Translations under genes and position numbers: made by a program
Source of the DNA: Hymenobacter norwichensis DSM 15439
GTDB taxonomy: Bacteria > Bacteroidota > Bacteroidia > Cytophagales > Hymenobacteraceae
DNA length: 64,000 nt
Reading direction: 5' to 3'
Assembly: GCF_000420705.1 (NCBI RefSeq)
Contig: NZ_ATVL01000006.1
Coordinates: 648,267-712,266 of the forward strand
Shown: positions 41,734 through 50,436 of the stretch, piece by piece
How positions within the stretch are numbered: position 1 is the stretch's first letter
Layout of the letters: every line of letters starts with the position of its first letter
The notes under the pieces: model-generated
Databases searched by the model: none
Seen by the model: the letters and a program-made list of their open reading frames with translations, nothing else
What the model was told of the DNA's origin: nothing

Positions 41734-42746
41734 TATAAAGTGGGTACTCCGTTTACGGTGGTGTACTTGAGCACGTACTTTTTGTCGGGGTTGATGTACT
41801 TGAAGGCACCCTGGCACATCAGGGCCGCTTCGTGGAAGCCGCAGAGAATCAGCTTCAACTTGCCGGGGTACGTGTTGATGTCGCCGATGGCGAAGATGCC
41901 AGGTACCGATGAAGAGTAATCCACGGTGTTCACCTTCACGGCGTTGTCCTCGATTTCCAGGCCCCATTCACCAATTGGGCCGAGCTTGGGCGTGAGGCCG
42001 AACAGCGGAATAAACGAATCCACTTCCAGGCTTTCGGTGCTGCCGTCGTTGGCGGTGATGGTCACGGCATTGAGCTTGCCGTTGCCGTGTACGTGCGTAA
42101 CGTTGCTGCTCAGCACCAGACGGGCCCGGCCAGCTTCGTGTAGGCTTTTCACTTTCTCGGCCGAGTCGGCGGCGCCACGGAAGGTGGTGCCGCGGTGTAC
42201 GAGCGTTACCTCTTTGGCCACATCAGCCAGGAAGATAGTCCAGTCGAGAGCCGAGTCGCCACCGCCGGCAATAACCAAGCGCTGGTCGCGGAAGGCTTCG
42301 GGGTCGCGCACCATGTAATGCACACCTTTGCCACCCTCGAACGTTTCGAGGCTTTCGATGGCGGGTTTGCGTGGTTCAAACGAACCCAGGCCGCCGGCAA
42401 TGGCAATGGCCTTGCAGTGAATCTGGGTGCCGTCAACGGTCGTCACGATGAACGAGCCGTCGTCCTGCTTCTCATAACCTTCCACCCGCTCACCCAGCGT
42501 AAAGGTGGGGTGAAATGGCTCGATCTGGCGCATCAGGTTGCTCACCAGGTCGCCGGCCAGAATGTCGGGGAAGCCCGGAATATCGTAGATAGGCTTCTTG
42601 GGGTAAATTTCGGAGAGCTGACCGCCCACTTGGGGCAAGGCATCCACTACGTGGCAGCGCAACTTCAGCAGGCCGGCTTCGAATACGGCAAACAGCCCTA
42701 CGGGACCGGCTCCGATAATGCAGATATCGGTGGAAATAGAATTCAT
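41733..42746 (-). CDS. ferredoxin--NADP(+) reductase, thioredoxin-reductase-like type
   Basis: 337-residue FAD flavoprotein. The FAD-binding loop is GAGPVG (12-17), the NAD(P)-binding loop is IAGGGDSALD near 160, and the C-terminal FAD motif is GIFAIGDINTYPGKLKL. The CxxC pair of thioredoxin reductase is missing between the two nucleotide domains, which marks the TrxR-like ferredoxin/flavodoxin reductases of Bacillota and Bacteroidota. The ferredoxin gene lies directly downstream. A TATCTTTG box lies about 95 bases before the start. Confidence 0.9.
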   Translation of the reverse strand: MNSISTDICIIGAGPVGLFAVFEAGLLKLRCHVVDALPQVGGQLSEIYPKKPIYDIPGFPDILAGDLVSNLMRQIEPFHPTFTLGERVEGYEKQDDGSFIVTTVDGTQIHCKAIAIAGGLGSFEPRKPAIESLETFEGGKGVHYMVRDPEAFRDQRLVIAGGGDSALDWTIFLADVAKEVTLVHRGTTFRGAADSAEKVKSLHEAGRARLVLSSNVTHVHGNGKLNAVTITANDGSTESLEVDSFIPLFGLTPKLGPIGEWGLEIEDNAVKVNTVDYSSSVPGIFAIGDINTYPGKLKLILCGFHEAALMCQGAFKYINPDKKYVLKYTTVNGVPTL

Positions 42747-42839
42747 CGGCGAAAGGTGAAAACAAACAAACGGCGGCCGAAGCCCCCTACCTAACAGCCG
42801 AAGCGTCCAAAACGTTGGGCGTGGCTGCTACTGTTGCCA

Positions 42840-42847
42840 CAAAGATA
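42840..42847 (-). promoter_or_regulatory. -7 promoter box of the reductase-ferredoxin operon
   Basis: The minus strand reads TATCTTTG, an exact TAnnTTTG box, 93 bases before the ATG at 42746. A TTG at 42860-42862 is only 12 bases further up, shorter than usual spacing. Confidence 0.5.
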
Positions 42848-42869
42848 GGCACCCCGTGTCAACCCTGCA

Positions 42870-43289
42870 TCAGCCGCCAGCCTCCGAATCCGACTCTATT
42901 TGAAAACTGTCTAAAAAAGCGTCAGCTTCTTCACGGCTTGTAAACTGCCGAGTGGGCATGTGAGTTTGGGCGCGCACTACTTGGCTGATTTGGTACATGG
43001 TGTGGGACAACGGGTGTACTTCGGCCATCATACCAATGCCGGCTTCCATCATCATGATGTGCGAGGCCAGAAAAACGGGCATCAAATTCAGATTAGGTCC
43101 CAGCGTGCGACGCAAATCAGCCAGTACCGTAAAGCCTGGTCGGAGGTGGTCTAGGGCGCGCTGCAAATCCGATAAATAATAGGGTAGTTCGGCGGCTAAA
43201 GTCAGTTCCTCGAATCGTTCATATATCATCCGGTTGCGTGCTTCATCAATTCGGACGTGATACTCAGGACGGTAAGCAACTAAGAGCAT
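42870..43289 (-). CDS. small cytoplasmic protein of unknown function, possibly SpoIIAA/STAS-like
   Basis: 139 residues, no signal peptide. Strand-helix alternation starting with a beta hairpin (YHVRIDEARNRMIYERF), then FTVLADLRR and FLASHIMMMEAGIGMMAEVHPL, is reminiscent of the SpoIIAA/STAS fold found in small Bacteroidota proteins. Sequence identity to that family cannot be judged by eye. Ends in an acidic tail. It sits alone upstream of the reductase operon. Confidence 0.6.
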   Translation of the reverse strand: MLLVAYRPEYHVRIDEARNRMIYERFEELTLAAELPYYLSDLQRALDHLRPGFTVLADLRRTLGPNLNLMPVFLASHIMMMEAGIGMMAEVHPLSHTMYQISQVVRAQTHMPTRQFTSREEADAFLDSFQIESDSEAGG

Positions 43290-43475
43290 ATAGGCGGCGC
43301 AATAGGGAAGGGCGGTGAGGTTGGTCTAAAACAGGAAAATGTAAAAATAATTCATTGAATAAGTCACAAATTAAAGAAATGACAACAAGTCAGGCGGTTA
43401 GCATAGCTAATTGGTAATGTGTTGATCAGCCACGGTGGAGCTTGACGCGGATGCGGAAGTACCGCGCGTATAAAC

Positions 43476-43533
43476 GCCAACACCCAACTCCGTTTCCCAT
43501 TCAACTGAATGGGAAACGGAGTTGGGTGTTGGC
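43476..43533. terminator. 28-bp perfect palindrome after tetR
   Basis: Arms 43476-43503 and 43506-43533 are exact reverse complements around two bases, 18 bases beyond the tetR stop. No T run follows on the minus strand. The rest of the gap (43290-43475) shows no gene. Confidence 0.65.
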
Positions 43534-43551
43534 ATGCTACACCGCAGTGAC

Positions 43552-44082
43552 TTAAGCTTGGGGCGTGTACTTAGTTTTGATGAATTCCAGCATTTCTGGA
43601 ATGTCGCCGTGGTCTTGGGTGGCGAGGCTTTTCCACAGCACTTCCACCAGCAGCATCAGCAAACGAGCCTCTTTATCTGGTTCGGCGTAGCCAAGTTGCT
43701 TGAATGCCTTGGCCAGCAAGCCGGGTAGGGGCTGCAAAAACCGCTCGTGCTGGGTACGAGCCACCGCCACATCTACCAAGCGGTTCTGAAGCTTCCAGAA
43801 CGCCGGCTCTTCCTGCACCAGGGTGTAGGGTAAATCGATAATCTTGTAAATTAGCTCTAGTGGCGAATTCTCGGGGAGCCGCCCGCGGCCCTGCTCGATG
43901 ATGCGCTTATAGCCGTGCCGGATGATGTAGTCGAGCAACAGGTCTTTGTTGCCGAAATGCTTGAAAATGAGAGCTTCGGAAACTTCGGCTTCCTTCGCAA
44001 TCAGGGCCGTTGAGGTGTTCTCGTATCCTCGTTCCGCGAACAGCTGCAAGGCCGACTGAGCAATAAGTTGTTTGCGGTTCAT
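43552..44082 (-). CDS. TetR/AcrR-family transcriptional regulator
   Basis: 176-residue one-component repressor. The N-terminal helix-turn-helix (about 3-50: ALQLFAERGYENTSTALIAKEAEVSEALIFKHFGNK) is typical. The C-terminal ligand domain is helical. The divergently transcribed small HlyD-like gene starts 486 bp away and is the nearest candidate target. No operator palindrome was identified between them. The ligand is unknown. Confidence 0.92.
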   Translation of the reverse strand: MNRKQLIAQSALQLFAERGYENTSTALIAKEAEVSEALIFKHFGNKDLLLDYIIRHGYKRIIEQGRGRLPENSPLELIYKIIDLPYTLVQEEPAFWKLQNRLVDVAVARTQHERFLQPLPGLLAKAFKQLGYAEPDKEARLLMLLVEVLWKSLATQDHGDIPEMLEFIKTKYTPQA

Positions 44083-44568
44083 GCGCTAAAGATAAAGTAC
44101 AAAAGGTGGACGTTGCTTGGCTTTCCTACAACCCGCCAAAGCGGTAAGGAGTGGCCATGCAAGAGGGTGGTGATAATGGCATCCGCCGAACTATACGCGC
44201 AAGTAGCACGAATGGCGGCCATTACCCAAATAGGCAAGCCCCAAAGTAACCTGAAATCTTTGAAAAAATCAGCGTCCTGGCGGTTTTAGCTGGTGCTGGA
44301 TGCGTAGCAAACAGTTATAAGCAGGCAGGTAGGGTGCGCGTGAACTAGCTAAACCGTTCTACCTTTGCCCGCCACTATGGTGAGCGGCCAACTGCGGCAA
44401 TTGGCTCGGGTGCGTAGCAAGTGCGCGGGCAAGATGGCTCTCAACAAGCTAAAAAATGTAAATCCGTAAGGTTTAAGCGGGTGTTATACGTCTGCGGCTA
44501 TGAAGTGCAGGTAGTAGTGACCTATAAAGTATTGGTGCTATCTGCTTTGGTTTGTGTATCTGCGTTTT
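44083..44568. other. 486-bp gap between tetR and the HlyD-like gene
   Basis: No convincing gene. It contains an exact promoter box on the plus strand at 44360-44367. Ten bases after that box a 30-codon frame (44377-44469) begins with ATG and ends with TAA; its product is basic and unlike anything recognised. Open frames on the plus strand at 44068-44289 and from 44421 lack family resemblance. Confidence 0.5.
44360..44367 (+). promoter_or_regulatory. -7 promoter box upstream of the HlyD-like gene
   Basis: TACCTTTG, an exact TAnnTTTG match. The next credible gene starts 201 bases downstream (44569), which would give a long leader. Confidence 0.45.
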
Positions 44569-45123
44569 ATGAAAGTGAAGAGTTTACTGCGGCTTGCCTC
44601 AGTGAGTGCTGTAATAATAGGATTGGTCCTGAGTGTCGGGTGGTTGCGGCCGTGGCCACTGGCCGCCACAACGGAAATGGTAGTTGCGCCAGTGTTGGTA
44701 GCAGGCCCCTTACGCCATCTGCCGGCCGCTAGTGCCGGGCGCGTGTGGGAACTATACGTGCAACCCGGCAGCGTAGTGAAGCGCGGCCAGCTACTGGCCA
44801 AAGTGGCGGTGCCGCTACGCTCGGCCGCCCAGCAGCAGTTGGAAGCCCAACTACGCCAGGCCCTACAACGCCAAGGGCAACTGCCTGCTGCCCGCTCTGG
44901 CAACGACTCTGTGGTTATCCGGCAGGCTAACCAGCAAGTGGCCGCTATCCGCCAGCGTTTGAGCGCCATGCCCCGGCAACTGACTTTCGTTTATGTTCAA
45001 GCCCCAGCCAACGGTACAGTGGTGCGCCTACCCGTGAATACAGGCAGCTACATAGCCGATTCCACTACGGTTATTAGCCTAGGCGTGGCGCCTCCGCTCA
45101 CCGAGGGTGTAGCTCAGAACTAG
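44569..45123 (+). CDS. short HlyD/biotinyl-lipoyl-like membrane fusion protein
   Basis: 184 residues. Residues 8-27 form a signal anchor. Two half-lipoyl strands (SAGRVWELYVQPGSVVKRGQLLAKV and YVQAPANGTVVRLPVNTGSYI) enclose a short helical hairpin, the layout of membrane fusion proteins of efflux pumps. It is much shorter than true HlyD/AcrA adaptors (usually 300 or more residues) because the barrel and proximal domains are missing. No transporter gene is adjacent. The ATG at 44569 was preferred to the one at 44554 since it directly precedes the anchor. Confidence 0.75.
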   Translation: MKVKSLLRLASVSAVIIGLVLSVGWLRPWPLAATTEMVVAPVLVAGPLRHLPAASAGRVWELYVQPGSVVKRGQLLAKVAVPLRSAAQQQLEAQLRQALQRQGQLPAARSGNDSVVIRQANQQVAAIRQRLSAMPRQLTFVYVQAPANGTVVRLPVNTGSYIADSTTVISLGVAPPLTEGVAQN

Positions 45124-45288
45124 CCTGCTGAAGTTAAGGCCAGAGTACACTCGGTGTAACTGAACGAACAGCAGAAAAGCACTGGCGTCGAGTCTTAGTG
45201 TGGCGCTTTCATATTCCTGCGCAAGATTTGAAGTCAACGAGAAATGCACCGTTGAGAAAATTGCGGCAAGCCTAGGCAGTGTGGATAG

Positions 45289-46020
45289 CTATTTGGCTGC
45301 GAAGCCGCGCTCCGTGAGGCGAACTTTGGTCAGGTCGAAGCCGAACTGGTTGCTGAACTGGCGGGCAATGTTGGCGCGGAAGGTGGCCGTCTGACCGGTT
45401 TGGCGGCTTTGCTGCCAGCCGGTAGCCAGAATAACGGTTTGTAGCTTAAGTTCCTCGCCCACTTGCGCGAGGGTGGCGGGGTTGCGGGCCGCTGGGTTGC
45501 GGCCAAGAATGCCGGCCACCTGGTTGCGCAGGCCACGGTCCATGGCAGGAGTGATAAGGGCTTCGTTCTGCACGTTGTTGACTACGGCATAGGCAATTTC
45601 CATGTAGGCCGCCAGGGCGCTGGCCGCGTCGTTGTCTTGAAAGCCGGAGCCTTTCAGGCCAGCCGAGTACAGCTGGGCGTAGTTGGCTTTGCCGGGACCG
45701 TAGGCGGCCTGCAGATACTGGGCCTGAGCCGGCTTACTTTGCTGGAGCCGCTGGGCCAGGTTGCGGACGGTTTGCTGACGCAGGGCGGGCGTAGGCGTGT
45801 AGGTGAGGCGGGCGGCGGGGCTTTTGGTGGGGCTGGCGGTGTCTTTGAGCTTGATGCCCTTGCGGGCGGCGTCGCGCTCGGCCTGAGCATACATCGTGGA
45901 GGAAAGCACCAGGCCCTGGCCGAGCATAACAGGGTCGAGGGCGGGGCTAAGGTCTTGGGCAACGGCGGGGCGGGTGCAGAGCAGCAGGCCGAAGGCGGCC
46001 CCGAGCAGTTGAGTCTTCAT
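45289..46020 (-). CDS. secreted helical protein of unknown function
   Basis: 243 residues with a clear signal peptide (1-22, LLGAAFGLLLCTRPAVAQ). The mature part is mostly helical and Ala/Gln-rich, with segments RQQTVRNLAQRLQQS, DNDAASALAAYMEIAYAV and GEELKLQTVILATGWQQS. It may belong to one of the small secreted DUF families of Bacteroidota (DUF6683-like was considered), but this cannot be confirmed by eye. The 165-bp gap before it (45124-45288) holds nothing recognisable. Confidence 0.65.
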   Translation of the reverse strand: MKTQLLGAAFGLLLCTRPAVAQDLSPALDPVMLGQGLVLSSTMYAQAERDAARKGIKLKDTASPTKSPAARLTYTPTPALRQQTVRNLAQRLQQSKPAQAQYLQAAYGPGKANYAQLYSAGLKGSGFQDNDAASALAAYMEIAYAVVNNVQNEALITPAMDRGLRNQVAGILGRNPAARNPATLAQVGEELKLQTVILATGWQQSRQTGQTATFRANIARQFSNQFGFDLTKVRLTERGFAAK

Positions 46021-46180
46021 AAGCTATAGAAATGAAAATGAAGCTAATGCGGTAAGTGGCTGGCCAGATAATAAAGACAGTATCCTCTCAACGAAACTAG
46101 CACCGCGGAGGTTAGCAGGTCCGGCAGGGTAAGAGCTAGCTCGACCTAACCCGCTGGGGCTTCTTGCCGTTGCAGAAACT

Positions 46181-47185
46181 ATGCAAGAAGAAAACAAACT
46201 TAGCCGCCGCCAGGTCCTCAGTGGCTTAGGCGCCAGCCTGGCTATAGCCACCGTGCCACCCCTGCTGACGGCCGAAGCCGCCCGCCCGGCCGCCGAACGG
46301 GCCGCCGCACTCATTGACCCTACCTCCGCCTACCCCAAGCCACCCTTCAAAAGCCAGACCCAAACCTGGCCGGGGCTGGCCAGCAAGATGGAGCCCGTGC
46401 CCGACCACGGCGAAAAAAGCTACAAAGGTTCGGGCCGTTTGAAAGGCCGTAAAGCCTTGATTACTGGCGGCGACTCGGGTATGGGCCGGGCCGCGGCCAT
46501 TGCCTACGCCCGTGAAGGCGCCGATGTAGCCATCAACTATCTGCCTTCCGAGGAAGCCGACGCCAAAGAAGTAATTGCCTTGATAAAAGCTGCCGGCCAG
46601 AAAGGCGTGGCCATTCCTGGTGACTTGCGCGAAGAGGCTTTCTGCAAAAAGCTGGTAGAAGAAGCCGTGCGCCAACTGGGCGGCCTAGATATTGTGGTGA
46701 GCAATGCCGCCCGGCAGCAGCAGCGCCAATCGATACTGGACTTAACCACCGAGGATTTCGACGCAACGATGAAAACCAACATCTACGCGCCGTTCTGGAT
46801 TATCAAGGCGGCGCTACCGCACCTCAAGCCTGGCTCGGCCATTATCGGTACCACTTCGGAGCAAGCTACCGACCCCTCCGAAGACCTTTACGACTATGCC
46901 CAGACCAAGGCGGCTACCACCAACTACGTCCGTTCTTTGGCCAAGCAGCTCGCCCCTAAAGGCATTCGGGTGAACGGTGTGGCTCCTGGCCCCATCTGGA
47001 CGCCCTTGCAGGTAAGTGGCGGCGCCACCCAGGAGAAGCTGGTTAAGTTTGGCGGCGACACGCCCATGAAGCGGCCAGGGCAGCCAGCCGAATTAGCTGG
47101 CATTTACGTGCTGCTAGCCGACCCGCTGGCTAGCTACGCTACTGGCCAAGTGTATGGCTCAGCTGGCGGCAAGGGTATGCCATAG
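46181..47185 (+). CDS. SDR-family oxidoreductase with Tat signal, YghA-like
   Basis: 334 residues. The N-terminus has a twin-arginine signal (SRRQVLSG, Arg9-Arg10) and a hydrophobic stretch to about 30, so the protein is probably exported folded with its cofactor. The Rossmann loop is TGGDSGMG (95-102), a helix NAAR follows, and the catalytic residues are Ser226, Tyr239 and Lys243. The 50 residues between signal and Rossmann fold (YPKPPFKSQTQTWPGL) are shared with YghA-type aldehyde/alcohol reductases. The substrate is unknown. A terminator follows after 30 bases. Confidence 0.88.
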   Translation: MQEENKLSRRQVLSGLGASLAIATVPPLLTAEAARPAAERAAALIDPTSAYPKPPFKSQTQTWPGLASKMEPVPDHGEKSYKGSGRLKGRKALITGGDSGMGRAAAIAYAREGADVAINYLPSEEADAKEVIALIKAAGQKGVAIPGDLREEAFCKKLVEEAVRQLGGLDIVVSNAARQQQRQSILDLTTEDFDATMKTNIYAPFWIIKAALPHLKPGSAIIGTTSEQATDPSEDLYDYAQTKAATTNYVRSLAKQLAPKGIRVNGVAPGPIWTPLQVSGGATQEKLVKFGGDTPMKRPGQPAELAGIYVLLADPLASYATGQVYGSAGGKGMP

Positions 47186-47215
47186 CACCGCCGCTGGCAC
47201 AACCGTCAAGTATGC

Positions 47216-47245
47216 AAAACGCCCTGGTAGTTGCCAGGGCGTTTT
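47216..47245 (+). terminator. rho-independent terminator of the SDR gene
   Basis: Perfect 12-bp stem AAAACGCCCTGG / CCAGGGCGTTTT with a 6-nt loop followed by T. Confidence 0.8.
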
Positions 47246-47440
47246 TGCTGCCTTCTACACATACAGCATATGGTGGAGTAGGTGAGCAAGCACCGGGAAG
47301 TAGGCGTATAAGTGGGTAGTCGTAAAAATGCAGGTAAGTCTAAAGTCAACTAAAAACAGAGCACGCAGCCGTTGAACTCAAGCAGCTTCTTTTCAGTGAG
47401 CTACGTTAAACCTTGTTTTTAGCCTCCTATTCTGTAGTAT

Positions 47441-49039
47441 ATGGATTCTAGTACGGCCCTAGCTCAGCATCTGCAAGCTCTGGAATCGTCACCCGATTCC
47501 TACTTGGTGTTGTCGCCGGAGCTAATTATTCTGACTGCTAGCAACGCTTATCTAGCTAACACGCTTACCCGGCGGGAACAGGTAGTGGGCCAGTATGTTT
47601 TTGATGCATTTCCCGATAACCCTGCCGCCCTCGAAGCCAATGCCGTGCGTAACCTGCGCGCGTCGTTGGAGCAAGTACTAGCTACGGCTCAGCCCCAGCG
47701 CATGAGAGTGCAGCACTACGATGTGCCCGACCGGGAAAACCATGGCCGCTTTGTGGAGCGCCATTGGGAAGTGCTGAATACACCCGTTTTCACCGCCGAA
47801 AACCACTTGCACTACATTATTCACAGCATTGTGAACGTGACGGAGGCGGTGCAAATGAACAAGGCGCTGCACCTAAGCCAGCACCGGGAGCGTGATGCGT
47901 TAGCTGAAGCCGAGCGGGAGAGGCATCGTTTGAGCCACCTCATGCTACAAGCCCCAGCGGCCATTTGCCTGCATTCCGGCCCGCATCTAGTGTATGAATT
48001 TGTCAATCCCAGCTACCAGCAGCTGTTCCCGGACCGCGAATTGGTAGGCAAGCCCCTGTTGGAAGCTGTACCGGAACTGCACGGCACCACTATTTGCAAG
48101 CAGTTGCAAGAGGTGTACCGAACCGGGCAAAGCCGACAAGAGCACGACGTGCTGGTGCAACTGGTGCGCACGCCGCAGGCCAGCCCCGAGGACTCATATT
48201 TCACGTACACGTTTCAGGCCCGCTACAACAAGCACCAACAAGTTGATGCCGTGTATGTGTTTGCCATTGAAGTAACCGCGCAGGTGAAAAACCGGCAACA
48301 AGTGCTGGCCCTCAACCAGGAGCTGGACCAAGCCAACCAGCAGCTTACCCGCGTCAATGCCGACCTGGATAGCTTCGTGTATATGGCGGCGCATGACCTG
48401 AAAGGGCCCATCAATAATCTGGAAGGGTTGGTGCATATTTTGAGCGACTTGCTGCCTGGCCCGGAGCCCACCGAAGCGGGCACGGTGCTGCATATGATGC
48501 AGGAATCAGTGACCCGCTTTCAACGGACGCTGGTGCAACTCAGTGACGTGCTGAAACTGCATCAAGCCCACAACCCTTCCGCCCCGCCCACTGAGCTGGC
48601 TACGGTAGTAAACGACTTACGCCAAGATTTGCTGCCGGCACTCCAGCAAACTGGCGGAGTTTTGGAAGTGGATGCCACTGCTTGCCCCTTGGTGAGTGTG
48701 CCGGCCAAAAGTTTGCGCTCCTTGCTTTACAACTTGCTCAGCAACGCCATCAAGTATCATCACCCCGACCGGCCACCTCATGTATATTTAAACTGCCAAA
48801 CCAAGGACGGCTTCTGGCACCTCACCGTGCAAGACAATGGTCTGGGTTTAACTGCCACCCAGCAAGCCTCTTTGTTTACTTTGTTTCGGCGTTTTCACAA
48901 CCACGTTGAGGGTTCCGGTATGGGCCTCTACACCATCAAGAAAATAGCTGAGAACCTAGGTGGCCGCGTAGAGGTGCAAAGTGAACTGGGTGTGGGCTCC
49001 ACGTTTTCAGTCTATATCCCGACCCAGGCTATTAAATAA
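47441..49039 (+). CDS. soluble PAS-domain sensor histidine kinase
   Basis: 532 residues without signal peptide or membrane helix, hence cytoplasmic. Two PAS-type sensor domains (about 10-140 and 165-285) are joined by a helical linker. A HisKA-type dimerisation domain follows with phospho-acceptor His318 in AAHDLKGPINN. The HATPase domain shows the N box (LLSNAIKYHH), the G1 box DNGLG and the G2 box GSGMGLYT. No response regulator gene is next to it. The signal is unknown; PAS domains may bind small molecules or a cofactor. Confidence 0.9.
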   Translation: MDSSTALAQHLQALESSPDSYLVLSPELIILTASNAYLANTLTRREQVVGQYVFDAFPDNPAALEANAVRNLRASLEQVLATAQPQRMRVQHYDVPDRENHGRFVERHWEVLNTPVFTAENHLHYIIHSIVNVTEAVQMNKALHLSQHRERDALAEAERERHRLSHLMLQAPAAICLHSGPHLVYEFVNPSYQQLFPDRELVGKPLLEAVPELHGTTICKQLQEVYRTGQSRQEHDVLVQLVRTPQASPEDSYFTYTFQARYNKHQQVDAVYVFAIEVTAQVKNRQQVLALNQELDQANQQLTRVNADLDSFVYMAAHDLKGPINNLEGLVHILSDLLPGPEPTEAGTVLHMMQESVTRFQRTLVQLSDVLKLHQAHNPSAPPTELATVVNDLRQDLLPALQQTGGVLEVDATACPLVSVPAKSLRSLLYNLLSNAIKYHHPDRPPHVYLNCQTKDGFWHLTVQDNGLGLTATQQASLFTLFRRFHNHVEGSGMGLYTIKKIAENLGGRVEVQSELGVGSTFSVYIPTQAIK

Positions 49040-49068
49040 TAAACGGCTCACGATACCCTACAATCAAC

Positions 49069-49108
49069 AAGGCCATCACTCCGAACATAGCTGAGGAATG
49101 ATGGCCTT
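49069..49108. terminator. bidirectional terminator
   Basis: 14-bp stem with one wobble (AAGGCCATCACTCC / GGAATGATGGCCTT) and a 12-nt loop, between the convergent kinase gene and the SDR gene at 49150. Confidence 0.7.
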
Positions 49109-49149
49109 ATTAGCTTGTTAATTACTTAGCCTGAATATGATCTGGAGAC

Positions 49150-50061
49150 TTAGGCTATTTGCTCTGTCTGGTTGGCAAAGTAATGTCCTTGTTCAAGGTC
49201 GGGGATGAGGGCAGGATGGCTGGGGTGCCAGCTTAGGCGCTGCTGCGTAAGGGTACTGGAAGCGGCCAGGTCGAGGCCTGCAAAGCCAGCCATCCAGCCA
49301 AAATGTGTGGGCGCTTCCTCTTGGGCTACACTTACCACCGGTACATTCAGGTGGCGCCCGATGATGGTGGCAATATTGCGCATCGGAATACCCTCATCCG
49401 CAACGGCATGGTAGCGGGCACCAGCTACTCCATTTTCCAGGGCCAACCGGTAGAGGCGGGCGGCATCAAGGCGGTGTACCGCGGGCCAGCGGTTGCTACC
49501 GTTGCCGATGTAGGCAGCCACGCCTTTCTCCCGCGCAATGGCAATGAGCGTTGGCACGAAGCCATGGTCACCTTTGTCGTGCACCGAAGCGGATAAGCGC
49601 ATTACCATAGCGCGCACGCCCTGCGGTACCAAGGCCAGCGCTGCCCCTTCCGAATGGCGGAAGGCGGGTAGGCTAGGGTCGAGAGTGTCTTCCTCCGTCA
49701 CAAATTCGCCTTGCCTGGTGAGGCTGGCGAAGCCCGAAGTGACGATGAAGGGACGATTTGAACCGGCCAAGGCAACTCCTATGGTTTCTACCGCGCGGCG
49801 GTCGGCTTCGGCAGCGGCGGCGTACTGCGTGAAATCATGAATAAACGCGCAGTGGACAACCCCATCGGAAGCGGCGGCGCCACGCTGTAGGCTGTCAAGA
49901 TCATCGAGCGAGCCACGGTGCACCTCGGCCCCAGCAGCGGTTAAGGTTTGGGCCGCTTCTTCGGAGCGGGCGAGGCCGAGTACTTGGTGGCCCGCTTCCA
50001 GTAGTTCCTGAACGACGGTCGAGCCCACAAAGCCCGTAGCGCCGGTAACGAAAATTCGCAT
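49150..50061 (-). CDS. NAD(P)-dependent epimerase/SDR-family (extended) protein
   Basis: 303 residues of the extended SDR type. The cofactor loop is TGATGFVG (7-14), and the sequence continues like the NAD(P)H-binding reductases of the YwnB/NmrA-like or nucleoside-diphosphate-sugar epimerase groups. The usual YxxxK is not obvious: the region near 150 reads RHSEGAALAL. It may therefore be a binding or isomerising rather than a typical dehydrogenase protein. It lies on the same strand downstream of an AraC regulator, a frequent pairing for stress-induced SDR genes, separated by a repeat element. Confidence 0.82.
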   Translation of the reverse strand: MRIFVTGATGFVGSTVVQELLEAGHQVLGLARSEEAAQTLTAAGAEVHRGSLDDLDSLQRGAAASDGVVHCAFIHDFTQYAAAAEADRRAVETIGVALAGSNRPFIVTSGFASLTRQGEFVTEEDTLDPSLPAFRHSEGAALALVPQGVRAMVMRLSASVHDKGDHGFVPTLIAIAREKGVAAYIGNGSNRWPAVHRLDAARLYRLALENGVAGARYHAVADEGIPMRNIATIIGRHLNVPVVSVAQEEAPTHFGWMAGFAGLDLAASSTLTQQRLSWHPSHPALIPDLEQGHYFANQTEQIA

Positions 50062-50216
50062 GTGTTTGGTTGTTGAGTGGTGTGGTTAAAAGCAACTCCA
50101 CAAAGGTGCCCCGCGCCAGATGCCCTCCGTTTGCGCCAGCCAAACCATCTACTGAACAATTCAAACAATGTGTGAGTGACTTTAAAATAGGCTACTCCTA
50201 GCTCCACATCTAAAAG

Positions 50217-50363
50217 CTAGTTTCCCTCCTCAGTTGAGGAGGGGCTAGGGGGGGTTGACCAATCGTTGAACGGCCTGCTAACTCTAGCTTCTAGATCTAA
50301 CCTTTCAACCACCCCTAACCCCTTGCCGCTTAATGCGCGCAATCATTTGAGGAGGGGAACTAG
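50217..50363. repeat. MITE-like element, copy A
   Basis: Begins and ends with CTAG. The left arm (50217-50258) matches the left arms of the copies at 62364 and 62809 (CTAGTT-CCCTCCTC, GAGGAGGGGCTAGGGG, GGTTGA). The right arm (50305-50363) is the inverted version but is interrupted by about 23 foreign bases (50324-50346). Together with flanks it fills the gap between the SDR and AraC genes. Confidence 0.75.
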
Positions 50364-50436
50364 TTTGTAGGTGTAAGGGCAGGCGATACATATGCCATTC
50401 AGACGAGCTTAGAGACTTTTCAGCCCTTTTACTAGC

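Noticed and set aside
44068..44289. 73-codon plus-strand frame before the HlyD-like gene
   Set aside because: Starts inside tetR, no recognisable domain, poor codon pattern.
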